Positions 51,409 through 59,799 of a stretch of 64,000 bases of DNA are shown one piece after another. Position 1 is the first letter of the stretch. Each line of letters begins with the position of its first letter. Source of the DNA: a filamentous cyanobacterium ESFC-1. Lineage in GTDB: Bacteria > Cyanobacteriota > Cyanobacteriia > Cyanobacteriales > Spirulinaceae. The DNA lies in contig KB904823.1 of the NCBI GenBank assembly GCA_000380225.1, forward strand, positions 1 to 64,000, in the 5' to 3' direction. The notes beneath the pieces were generated by a model that was given only the letters and a program-made list of their open reading frames with translations, did not search any database and had not been told where the DNA came from. The position numbers and the translations under genes are program-made.

Positions 51409-51591
51409 ATGAAAGACACAGGAGGTTTTTTACTAATCGCCGCCTTAGTAACGGGTTTGGTGAGTTTGGGAATCGTGCCACTCAAAGAAGAAAACAAAGC
51501 CCTCAAACAGCAAGTCAGCGACCTAGAAACCGAACTGAATCAAACCCAGCAACGATTAATTGACCATTTACTTAAAAACCAGCGCCCATAA
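51409..51591 (+). CDS. Small membrane-anchored coiled-coil protein
   Basis: 60 residues from ATG 51409, with GAGG nine bases upstream. One hydrophobic helix (GGFLLIAALVTGLVSLGIV) then a coiled coil (EENKALKQQVSDLETELNQT). No family recognised. Resembles small membrane subunits of DNA-transfer or phage lysis gene sets; role unknown. Confidence 0.6.
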   Translation: MKDTGGFLLIAALVTGLVSLGIVPLKEENKALKQQVSDLETELNQTQQRLIDHLLKNQRP

Positions 51592-51609
51592 AACATAAGG
51601 AAGGCGACT

Positions 51610-51939
51610 ATGAATTGGATGAATTGGTTGTTTGGCGTTGAAACGAACGAATGGCGGGAACTCAAAGACGAGGACTTAACCATGGCCAAACAAGAAGCCG
51701 ATTACTGGAAAAAGCAGAAAGAACAAGCGTTCAAATATGTGCAGTTAAAAGGCCAATCCTTAGAAGACGAAGCCTTAGCCCGTGGTGCATTTAAGATGCT
51801 CCCTGTTGCCCAAGCCAGAGCCAGAGCCATTGACACGCAGATTAGCGAAATTGCCCGTTTAGAGACCAAAGACGCACCCAAACAAGCAAAACGGCAGATT
51901 GCTAAATACGCCAAGATGTTACGCGATCGCGCCAAGTAA
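51610..51939 (+). CDS. Small helical charged protein, unknown
   Basis: 109 residues, helical throughout, Lys/Gln/Ala-rich (MAKQEADYWKKQKEQAFKYV, ARARAIDTQISEIARLETKD). AAGGAAGG precedes the ATG. 18 bp after the preceding gene. No known family; a coiled-coil partner in the same operon is plausible. A HIP1 site overlaps its last codons. Confidence 0.6.
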   Translation: MNWMNWLFGVETNEWRELKDEDLTMAKQEADYWKKQKEQAFKYVQLKGQSLEDEALARGAFKMLPVAQARARAIDTQISEIARLETKDAPKQAKRQIAKYAKMLRDRAK

Positions 51940-51985
51940 TCTTAATCTCTGGGGAAACACCCCAAAAACCCCTAATTGGTAACTG

Positions 51986-52243
51986 ATGATGAGAATCTTC
52001 TTCGCGATCGCCTATTTCCTGAATGGCATCCTCCTGGGCGTTAACGGCGTAACCCTGATTGGCTTAATTTACCGCGCCCTACCCGTCGCCAGAGAAGTCA
52101 TTGCCGTCTTGGCCTCTTTACTCCTACTCACGATTTTGATGGGCGTATTTTTGACACCGGCGCAATATCGCCTTCCCGTTTCGATTCTCCTATTAGGAGT
52201 CCTCAGCTTATCCAGCATCGGCGTTTACCTCGCTTCTGTATAG
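51986..52243 (+). CDS. Small integral membrane protein
   Basis: 85 residues, about three membrane helices (IFFAIAYFLNGILLGVNGVT, VIAVLASLLLLTILMGVFL, VSILLLGVLSLSSIGVYLA) and few charges. No family recognised. 31 bp before the FtsK-like gene, so a possible membrane partner of that pump. Confidence 0.65.
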   Translation: MMRIFFAIAYFLNGILLGVNGVTLIGLIYRALPVAREVIAVLASLLLLTILMGVFLTPAQYRLPVSILLLGVLSLSSIGVYLASV

Positions 52244-52274
52244 CAATACCCAACTTTGATGGTCAGGTGAAACC

Positions 52275-54242
52275 ATGAGTTTAAAACCACTACTAAAACA
52301 CGACCTACTGGGCTTCAACTCCGACGGGGCCAAAGAATGGGGCAAAATTGCCGGACTGAGTATTGGCGGTATGACCCTAACCGCCGCCGTGAATTTGCAT
52401 AGCGGTTGGGATACTCCTGCTGCCGTTGCTGGACGACTTCTGGGGACGACAGCAGGAACTACTGCTGTCGCCTACGCCACCGCCAAAATCCGCCATCAGC
52501 AACTCCTGAGCGAACCGAGGGGTATTCGTCGTGAAGCTGCCCTTGATGCCTTCAGTGCCGCAACCGCCCATCAAGTGACTCCTTACCTCGAAGGAGAAAT
52601 CGTCGAACTTCCTGCCCTTCCTGGGGGCAACAGCGAAAGCGATATCCTTGCCCGGAAACTGCTCAAAGCCTGCTACCAAAAAGACATCCTGCCTTACTAC
52701 AACGGCGCACAGGAAACCCCCACCGCCATCCGTTTATTCCTTTCTCCCAGCAGTCCCGACGACGACCAACGCATAGCCCGACTGCCCCTCAAACGCCTTT
52801 GTGGAGTCAAGCAAGACCCCCGCATCGTTTCCGAGGGCGAATACCTCGTTATCGAAGTTCCCCGTCAGGAGCGTTATTTTCCCCACTACAGAGACTTCTT
52901 GAGTCAACTGACCCCAGACGAACCCGTACAACTTGCCATCGGTGTAGATTCCTACGGACGCTTAGTGCGTTCGGCTGTGGTTGACCTCGTTCACCTCCTG
53001 GGGGGTGGAACAACCGGAAGTGGTAAATCGGGAACCGCCCAAAGCCTTGCCTTTAGTTTGGCGTACACCTATTCTCCCGAAGCAGTCCGTTTAGTCATCA
53101 TTGACCCCAAGAAAGTCACCTTCCCCGGCAAAACCTGGGACGTTATCCCTCATCTAGCGCCCGTTTGTGAAGGATACGAGCATCGGGTCATTACCAGAGA
53201 GAAAGATGTCTTACCGACCCTAGAAAGCCTTTATGAAGTCGCAGAGAAACGCTACGACCTCTTAGAAAGTACGGGCTGTGAGAACGTTTATGAATACAAC
53301 CAAAAGCAACAAGATAAACTGCCCATCGTTTTTATTTTCATCGACGAACTCTCCAAATTCAAAGATGGGGAAGAACTGCAATCTGACTTAGCGTATCAAC
53401 TCGAAAAAACTGCCGCTTATGTCAGGGCTGCGGGTATCGTTCTCATTATCTTCACCCAGAAACCTGTAAGTAGTATTGTCCCCTCAATGGTCAAGGGTAA
53501 CTTGCCGAGTGGCTTGGGCTTAAAAACCAAAACCCATGTCGAAAGCCTGTTAATTATCAATGAAACCGGATGTGAAAAGTTAGCTGGGAAAGGGGATTGT
53601 TTATTCGCTGAGAATGGCAACGAACCCATACGATTGCAAGTGCCAGATGGCGCGAAAACTTTACTGCCCTTGGTAACACAGAAATGGGGAGTTAAACAAA
53701 TAATAGAAGCGACTAATTCAACAGATATAGAGTCAGCTAAAACGGACAATCAACCCCAGGATAAATCGGGAAAATCTGAAGCAGATCGCGCCACAACCAA
53801 TTCCCCCTCAGACGAGCCAGAAAATGACTCTCAACCCACCGATAATTTTGTTTCACTTTCACCTTTCACCACTGCCCCAGGGGTATCAGAAGCGGACAAA
53901 GCCGACGCAGAAGCCTTCTTGAAGGTGAAACAACTCCGGGGTGAAATAGATAGTCAGGGATTGCCCAGAAGCGAGATTATCAAACAAGTCTGGGGGGTGA
54001 AACCCGGCAAAGCCTACCAGAAGAAAGCGGTGAAACTCGATGAGTTATTGGTGAAATATGCCAAAGCCTGGGTGATGGAGTTATTAAACACAACCAAAGC
54101 CAATCATTATGAGATATTTTGTCATGTATTTTTATGTCGTCCCACTGACCGCGATCGCCTCAAAAAATACCAACCCGAATTTCTCAAACTGTTGTCCGAG
54201 ATTGGCATAGAACCCGACGACAGTTTAGACAGCATTGGGTAG
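52275..54242 (+). CDS. FtsK/TraB-like DNA translocase
   Basis: 655 residues. Weakly hydrophobic N-terminus (about 25-70), then a RecA-like motor with Walker A GGGTTGSGKSGTAQ (244-257) and Walker B PIVFIFIDELSKF (about 345), and IIFTQKPVSSIVPSMVKGNL as in FtsK/SpoIIIE and conjugative TraB ATPases. After a disordered linker (about 490-540) the C-terminus SRSEIIKQVWGVKPGKAYQK-type segment is a winged-helix-like DNA-binding domain, as in FtsK gamma or Streptomyces TraB. No relaxase is seen in the window. Role: DNA pumping for segregation or transfer of the element. Confidence 0.85.
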   Translation: MSLKPLLKHDLLGFNSDGAKEWGKIAGLSIGGMTLTAAVNLHSGWDTPAAVAGRLLGTTAGTTAVAYATAKIRHQQLLSEPRGIRREAALDAFSAATAHQVTPYLEGEIVELPALPGGNSESDILARKLLKACYQKDILPYYNGAQETPTAIRLFLSPSSPDDDQRIARLPLKRLCGVKQDPRIVSEGEYLVIEVPRQERYFPHYRDFLSQLTPDEPVQLAIGVDSYGRLVRSAVVDLVHLLGGGTTGSGKSGTAQSLAFSLAYTYSPEAVRLVIIDPKKVTFPGKTWDVIPHLAPVCEGYEHRVITREKDVLPTLESLYEVAEKRYDLLESTGCENVYEYNQKQQDKLPIVFIFIDELSKFKDGEELQSDLAYQLEKTAAYVRAAGIVLIIFTQKPVSSIVPSMVKGNLPSGLGLKTKTHVESLLIINETGCEKLAGKGDCLFAENGNEPIRLQVPDGAKTLLPLVTQKWGVKQIIEATNSTDIESAKTDNQPQDKSGKSEADRATTNSPSDEPENDSQPTDNFVSLSPFTTAPGVSEADKADAEAFLKVKQLRGEIDSQGLPRSEIIKQVWGVKPGKAYQKKAVKLDELLVKYAKAWVMELLNTTKANHYEIFCHVFLCRPTDRDRLKKYQPEFLKLLSEIGIEPDDSLDSIG

Positions 54243-54393
54243 CCATCTAACCGCCATTATTTCTACTCGCTAACTCTAGCAATCCCTAGAAATAAGAGCC
54301 GTGGGAAGGCCACCCGACAACCCAACAACAACGGTCGGCATTAGTACACCCTAATTGTTACCGTCGATCGATATTACCAAAGGAGAAAAAGTC

Positions 54394-54798
54394 ATGCCCA
54401 GAAACCAAAAAAACGCTGAAGATAACGGCAAACTTGCCAAAAACAATCCCGTCGATATCAGTGAAGTTCTCGATGCTGACCCTGACCCAGAAACCGAAGC
54501 AGTCGTGACCGAAACAATGCCTGCCGAGTTAACTTTACCCGATGAAGCTCAAACTATTATCCAACAAGCGAGTGCAGCTTTGGGGTTAAAACCAGATGCA
54601 ATTGCTTCAATGGTGATGAAAGATGCTTTGCTAGGTCAAGGTCATCGCATTCAATTGTTGAAGTCCATTGCGAATGAGCATAAGGAGAAGGAAAAGCGAG
54701 AGCAACTGAACCGAATTGAACGGGAAAAGAACCGCAAACTGCTGGAATTAAAGCAACTAGAAGTGGAAACCCAAGCTCGCGCTTTGGGAATGTTCTAA
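54394..54798 (+). CDS. Small helical element protein, unknown
   Basis: 134 residues from ATG 54394 (AGGAG nine bases upstream; the frame opens earlier at 54355). Polar N-terminus, then LPDEAQTIIQQASAALGLKP and a long charged helix (NEHKEKEKREQLNRIEREKN). Recalls small plasmid regulators with a coiled-coil tail but no family is recognised. Last gene of the run; a terminator follows. Confidence 0.55.
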   Translation: MPRNQKNAEDNGKLAKNNPVDISEVLDADPDPETEAVVTETMPAELTLPDEAQTIIQQASAALGLKPDAIASMVMKDALLGQGHRIQLLKSIANEHKEKEKREQLNRIEREKNRKLLELKQLEVETQARALGMF

Positions 54799-54891
54799 TG
54801 AATTAATGGGGTGAACTAATGCCACTGTGATTGTTGGGTAGAATGCCACTGCGGTACAAGGCGTTCTAGGATAAAGTTTCGATCGATAAAT

Positions 54892-54938
54892 ACTCGCTCC
54901 CTCCGAATTGTCGGGCATGACGGGGCGAGTTTTTTTTG
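54892..54938 (+). terminator. Rho-independent terminator of the small-gene/FtsK run
   Basis: ACTCGCTCC ... GGGGCGAGT stem with a 21-base interior loop, followed by eight T residues, about 95 bases after the 54394 gene and just before CRISPR array 2. Confidence 0.65.
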
Positions 54939-54950
54939 AATCTGAGTTGG

Positions 54951-56285
54951 GTGTCAATGGAGCCGTTCCCCAAGGGAACGGTATATGTGCCGATTGTGGC
55001 TACAGCCTCGTCAATCCCTTTCTGCTTCAATGGAGCCGCTCCTAAATAGAGCGGTGTAACTTGTCCGTTAGCGAGGGCAACGCTCCCATTCGGCGAAGCT
55101 TCAATGGAGCCGCTCCTAAATAGAGCGGTGTAACACTGCTTGCCTATGCTATTGCTAACGCGATCGCATAAAATATAAGCGCTTCAATGGAGCCGCTCCT
55201 AAATAGAGCGGTGTAACAATAAGCGGTTGCTTGGGCGTTGGCTATTTCAAGGCTTCAATGGAGCCGCTCCTAAATAGAGCGGTGTAACTGATAGCCAAGG
55301 ATGCGTTGTTGGATGGGTTCGGGCTTCAATGGAGCCGCTCCTAAATAGAGCGGTGTAACTTTTCAGTTGTTCTGCTGCATTAAGTTCTTCACGCTTCAAT
55401 GGAGCCGCTCCTAAATAGAGCGGTGTAACGTGATCAGATACGCGATCGCATTCTGATTCAGCTTCAATGGAGCCGCTCCTAAATAGAGCGGTGTAACCAG
55501 GGATTATTGTTTGTTCTGGGGCTTAGTTCCAGCTTCAATGGAGCCGCTCCTAAATAGAGCGGTGTAACTTGGCTGACACTCCCTTATTCCTTACGCTACG
55601 AGCTTCAATGGAGCCGCTCCTAAATAGAGCGGTGTAACACGAAATTCTCAAGATTGTATCTATCTTCAATGAGCTTCAATGGAGCCGCTCCTAAATAGAG
55701 CGGTGTAACAGTTCATTGTCTATCTCAATACCGCCGAATAACTGCTTCAATGGAGCCGCTCCTAAATAGAGCGGTGTAACCCCACTCACGGTAGCCAGTA
55801 CCGTTGTCCCAAGTGCTTCAATGGAGCCGCTCCTAAATAGAGCGGTGTAACATTCAAACAAACTCTAACCAACTCGAACTATGGGAGGCTTCAATGGAGC
55901 CGCTCCTAAATAGAGCGGTGTAACCGCTTAACCCGGCGATCGACCGGGAACGCTATGAGCTTCAATGGAGCCGCTCCTAAATAGAGCGGTGTAACGTTTT
56001 CCGTATTATCCGAAACTTGGGAAATTCGTGCTTCAATGGAGCCGCTCCTAAATAGAGCGGTGTAACCCCGATCCTCCCCCGCCCTCTTGACATAACTTAC
56101 GAATTTCGCTTCAATGGAGCCGCTCCTAAATAGAGCGGTGTAACTCCCCCGCCTGATCGGATTGGTGAAAAGTAATTGCTTCAATGGAGCCGCTCCTAAA
56201 TAGAGCGGTGTAACGGATCAAGTCGGAAAGGCGATCGCAAAAGCCCTTGCTTCAATGGAGCCGCTCCTAAATAGAGCGGTGTAAC
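54951..56285 (-). CRISPR. CRISPR array 2, type I-G, 18 identical repeats plus one degenerate terminal repeat
   Basis: 37-bp repeats start at 55024, 55098, 55181, 55252, 55323, 55393, 55461, 55532, 55602, 55673, 55744, 55815, 55888, 55959, 56030, 56108, 56178 and 56249; the unit reads GCTTCAATGGAGCCGCTCC... ...GAGCGGTGTAAC on the + strand. A mutated copy lies at 54951-54987. Spacers are 31-46 bp. Degeneracy at the left end and the canonical ATTGAAGC 3' end on the minus strand both say the leader is at the right and the array is read leftward, away from cas3. At least three spacers contain a complete HIP1 octamer. Confidence 0.98.
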
Positions 56286-56871
56286 TGCGGTAGTTTCAAA
56301 GCCTGACTCTATGCAGTTTTCAAGGTACGATTGCGCGAGCAACTTCAAAAAGTTCATTTCAGCCATTGTGCTTTAAAAATTATCATAACTCAAAAACCCG
56401 GAAAATCCCATTAACACTTGGTTTGAGCGTTTGCGCCCCACCCTCAAAAGGGGTAAAGCCTAGAAACCCGATGAGATGGGCAATTCAGCCATTTTTCTAA
56501 AATTTCTGTTTCAACACCTACTGGGTCGCGCAGTTGAGGGGATAGTCCATTGGTTGTTTTGTCGCTTATTATAAATAAAGCAAAGTCAAATTGCTTTGTT
56601 TTCCTTACACTACAGGGTAAGGCTTCATTGAAGCACGCAGGTAGTTTGCCTCTATAAACATCATGGAGGTCTGCTTTTCCCGCATCCTTCTGGGTGCGGC
56701 TCCATTTGTTCCTGTCACGCACGTTGTCTGATGTGGCTTACTGTCACGCACGTTGTCTTGCTTTTTTCTTTAATGGAAAACTTGACTTGACAACTTAAGA
56801 AGAGTTTGTGCTATAAAAAAAGACACTTGCCCTTGAGCTACCGGGTAAGTGCCAAAACTTTCTAAAAAAAA
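56286..56871. other. CRISPR leader region with an 18-bp direct repeat
   Basis: The leader of array 2 should start at 56286. AT-rich for the first 100 bases. GCGGCTCCATT near 56696 matches 11 bases of the repeat in the opposite orientation, and CTTCATTGAAGC lies near 56622. CTGTCACGCACGTTGTCT is repeated exactly at 56712 and 56741. A 92-codon minus-strand frame spans much of this region but shows no protein-like features. Confidence 0.6.
56816..56853 (-). terminator. Minus-strand terminator within the leader region
   Basis: On the minus strand GGCACTTACCC-loop-GGGCAAGTGTC is followed by TTTTTTT. It would stop leftward transcripts arising near the small gene at 56872 before they enter the CRISPR leader. 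Confidence 0.6.
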
Positions 56872-57234
56872 ATGTACAAACATAATAGCGTTTCTGATTC
56901 CGACATTCAAATCTGTCGCCAACGACTGGTTGATCTGCTGCGTCGTGCTTGCCACCGGGATGGACGCAAAGTCCCTGGTTTCAGCAAGATGTCAAAGGAG
57001 CAGTTGATCGAGTGGGTTCTAGACAATTACCCATTTTTATTAATCAGTGCCGTAGTACGCAGTGCTTCATTTTCCTGTATCCGAATCTGCTGCCCACGAC
57101 TCACCCATTTGCTGCTTCTTGACCGCGATTCGAGTGGGTACAGCGCACCTTATTTCAAGGAAATGATTCCCGAACATTTCCTTGCCTGGGTTTTGAGCAT
57201 ACGCCCATCGCTGTTGAACAGGGTAATAGTGTAG
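56872..57234 (+). CDS. Small protein with an internally duplicated SAP/Rho-N-like unit
   Basis: 120 residues. ICRQRLVDLLRRACHRDG...GFSKMSKEQLIEWVLDNYPFLL and ICCPRLTHLLLLDRDSSG...YFKEMIPEHFLAWVLSIRPSLL align over 44 positions without gaps, so an ancestral unit was duplicated. Unit 1 has the Gly-x-Ser-Lys-Met-x-Lys-x-x-Leu turn of SAP/Rho-N-type nucleic-acid-binding helices; unit 2 has diverged. No strong ribosome binding site. It sits between leader and cas3 in the cas direction. Possibly a leader- or crRNA-related protein, or a hitchhiker. Confidence 0.5.
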   Translation: MYKHNSVSDSDIQICRQRLVDLLRRACHRDGRKVPGFSKMSKEQLIEWVLDNYPFLLISAVVRSASFSCIRICCPRLTHLLLLDRDSSGYSAPYFKEMIPEHFLAWVLSIRPSLLNRVIV

Positions 57235-57324
57235 CAACGAAAGAATGCTTGTCCTCGCCTTGAAGATAAGTATTTTCTTGCAATCCACATCATTAACCAG
57301 AAAATCAAGCGATGATAAAGAATA

Positions 57325-59796
57325 ATGACAGAATTTTCAGCCTTCTTTGAGAAAGCTACGGGTAAACCGCCCTTCCCCTATCAAGAAAAACTTGCCCGTG
57401 GATTTCCCCCACTGTTGAATGCCGCCACAGGAGCCGGGAAAACCGCCGCCGTAGTCATCGCTTGGTTATGGCGACGGCATGGAGCTTCCCCAGAGATTCA
57501 AGCTCAAACTCCCCGGCGGCTCATTTATAGTTTGCCCATACGAGGCTTAGTCGAACAAAGCCACGACGAGATTCAGCAATGGCTGGATAACGCTCAGTTA
57601 AATCAACAAGTTACAGTCCATAAACTCATGGGGGGTGCAGTGAGCCAAAGTTGGGATGTGGACTTGGATAAAGATTTAATTGTAGTAGGGACTCAAGACC
57701 AACTGCTCAGTCGGGCTTTGAACCGGGGTTATGCCATGAGTCGCTATCGATGGCCGGTTCATTTTGCTTATTTGAATAACGATTGTCAGTGGGTTATCGA
57801 CGAAACCCAACTCATGGGAGCCGGATTGCGGACAACCGCGCAACTGCAATGGTTGCGAGAAAAGTTCGCCACTTATGGAATCACCAAAACATTGTGGATG
57901 TCTGCCACCTTGGACACCCAACTGCTGAAAACCGTAGATTACCCCTCCGACTCAAATGCACTCAATCAATCATTGGAATTGGGGGAAGCCGACAAAAATA
58001 ACGCCGTTTTAGCGCAACGGCTCAACGCCAAAAAGTCATTAAGATTAACAGAGACTGTAATTCCCAAAAAGCAAGCCGCTAAAGAGACTCGCTCTTATGC
58101 GCGTCAGCTTGCTGCTGAAATTGTGACCGCTTACCAATCAGGAACCTTAACCCTAGTAGTCTGCAATCGGGTCAACCGCGCTCAAGCCCTATATCGAGAA
58201 TTGCAGCAGCTTCGTGAAAAAGGGAAATTAGAAGCCGAGATTGGCTTAATTCATTCTCGGTTTCGCGCAGGCGATCGCCAACTCCTCAGTCAACAGTTTT
58301 TGAGTCAGCCCTTCTCAGGCATTTTAGTGGCGACTCAGATAGTAGAAGCAGGCGTTGATATTTCTGCCACCACATTATTTACCGAACTTTGCCCTTGGTC
58401 GTCTTATGTACAGCGCTTGGGACGCTGTAATCGTTATGGTAGCGATGAAAATGCCGTGGCTTACTGGATTAACATCGAATCGGCAGATACCGCCGCCATT
58501 CCCTATTCCCTAGAAGCTTTAGAAGAAGCGCGAAGCTTAATCGAGCAACTGCAAGAGCAGTTTGGTGATGTAGGGATTCAATCCCTCCAAGCCTTAAGAG
58601 AAAACTTACCCGAATCCCAGCGTCCTCGCCAACCCTTAGAAGGCATGGTCTTGCGCCAACACGACTTACTCCAACTCTTTGACACCGCCAGCGACTTAGC
58701 CGGCCATGACATTGATATCTCTCCCTTTGTGCGGGAAACAGAAGATAGCGATGTCGAAATCTTTTGGCGGGATTGGGGCAAAGACAAGAAAGACAAGCCC
58801 TCAACCGACCCCACGGCTCAAACTTATTGTGGCAAACCCCAGCGCGACGAACTCTGTCGAGTGAGTATAGGTCAAGCCAGGGACTTCGTAAAAACGCGAG
58901 ACACAATGCGAGGAGCGTGGACGTTTGACACCCTCAAAAAGCAATGGCGCAAAGTGCGAGCCAGCGATTTATTTCCGGGCATGATGTTATTAGTTCACAA
59001 AGAAGATGGCGGTTATTCGTCCCAGTTAGGTTTCACCGGAGATAAAGATAAAGACTTTCGACCTCTGGATTTGCCAGAATCAAGCCCGTTCAATGGAGAT
59101 GAAGACGACCCCCTCTCAGAAGTCGGGCAGTACATCACGCTTACTCAACACGCCCAAGATACCTTTAAAGAAGCGTGTGAATTGTGCGAAAACCTCAATC
59201 TTGCCGAACTTCCCAGCGCTCTTATTCAACGGGCTGCTCGCTATCACGATGCTGGGAAAGCGCATCCTGAATTCCAAAAAATGCTAACCCGGAATCGCGA
59301 AGACAAGAAAGGAGAAACCCTGTGGGCGAAATCTAACCACAATCCCGCAGACCGCCCCCCACGCAACTATAAACATCGCGGCTTCCGCTACCTCCGCCAT
59401 GAATGGGCGAGTGCCTTACTCGCATTACAAAATGGCGAGGACTTTCTCTTGGCTTATCTTGTCGCTTGTCACCACGGCAAAGTCCGTTTAGTGGTGCAAC
59501 CTTATCCCAATGAAATACCACCTTCTGATGGCAGAGCTTACGCTCGCGGCGTATGGCAAGATGACTTACTACCCTACATCAATCTGGGTGAGGGTGTCAG
59601 CATCCAACCCTGTATTTTATCCCTCGACTGCGTAGCGTTAGGAGACAGCGACCAAGGAGAAGAATCCTGGGTAGCGAGATCGTTGGATTTGTTAGAGCAG
59701 TACGGCCCGTTCCGTTTAGCTTACCTCGAAACCCTGGTTCGAGTTGCTGATTGGCGAGCTTCAAAGCAATATAACCCTTCAGCCCAGGAGCAATAA
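57325..59796 (+). CDS. cas3: Cas3 helicase-nuclease, type I-G (helicase then HD)
   Basis: 823 residues. Superfamily 2 helicase: NAATGAGKTAAVV (Walker A, 33-44), QWVIDETQLMG (DExx box), WMSATLD, ATQIVEAGVDIS, and QRLGRCNRYG (motif VI). The HD nuclease is at the C-terminus: YHDAGKAHPEF at about 638 and ACHHGK at about 714. C-terminal HD rather than N-terminal HD is the type I-G (I-U) arrangement. Cas3 unwinds and degrades DNA after Cascade binding. First gene of the cas operon, 3 bp before csx17. Confidence 0.95.
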   Translation: MTEFSAFFEKATGKPPFPYQEKLARGFPPLLNAATGAGKTAAVVIAWLWRRHGASPEIQAQTPRRLIYSLPIRGLVEQSHDEIQQWLDNAQLNQQVTVHKLMGGAVSQSWDVDLDKDLIVVGTQDQLLSRALNRGYAMSRYRWPVHFAYLNNDCQWVIDETQLMGAGLRTTAQLQWLREKFATYGITKTLWMSATLDTQLLKTVDYPSDSNALNQSLELGEADKNNAVLAQRLNAKKSLRLTETVIPKKQAAKETRSYARQLAAEIVTAYQSGTLTLVVCNRVNRAQALYRELQQLREKGKLEAEIGLIHSRFRAGDRQLLSQQFLSQPFSGILVATQIVEAGVDISATTLFTELCPWSSYVQRLGRCNRYGSDENAVAYWINIESADTAAIPYSLEALEEARSLIEQLQEQFGDVGIQSLQALRENLPESQRPRQPLEGMVLRQHDLLQLFDTASDLAGHDIDISPFVRETEDSDVEIFWRDWGKDKKDKPSTDPTAQTYCGKPQRDELCRVSIGQARDFVKTRDTMRGAWTFDTLKKQWRKVRASDLFPGMMLLVHKEDGGYSSQLGFTGDKDKDFRPLDLPESSPFNGDEDDPLSEVGQYITLTQHAQDTFKEACELCENLNLAELPSALIQRAARYHDAGKAHPEFQKMLTRNREDKKGETLWAKSNHNPADRPPRNYKHRGFRYLRHEWASALLALQNGEDFLLAYLVACHHGKVRLVVQPYPNEIPPSDGRAYARGVWQDDLLPYINLGEGVSIQPCILSLDCVALGDSDQGEESWVARSLDLLEQYGPFRLAYLETLVRVADWRASKQYNPSAQEQ

Positions 59797-59799
59797 TTC

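Noticed and set aside
56444-56722. 92-codon minus-strand frame in the CRISPR leader
   Set aside because: Composition and lack of motifs or ribosome binding site suggest chance; the region is leader-like.
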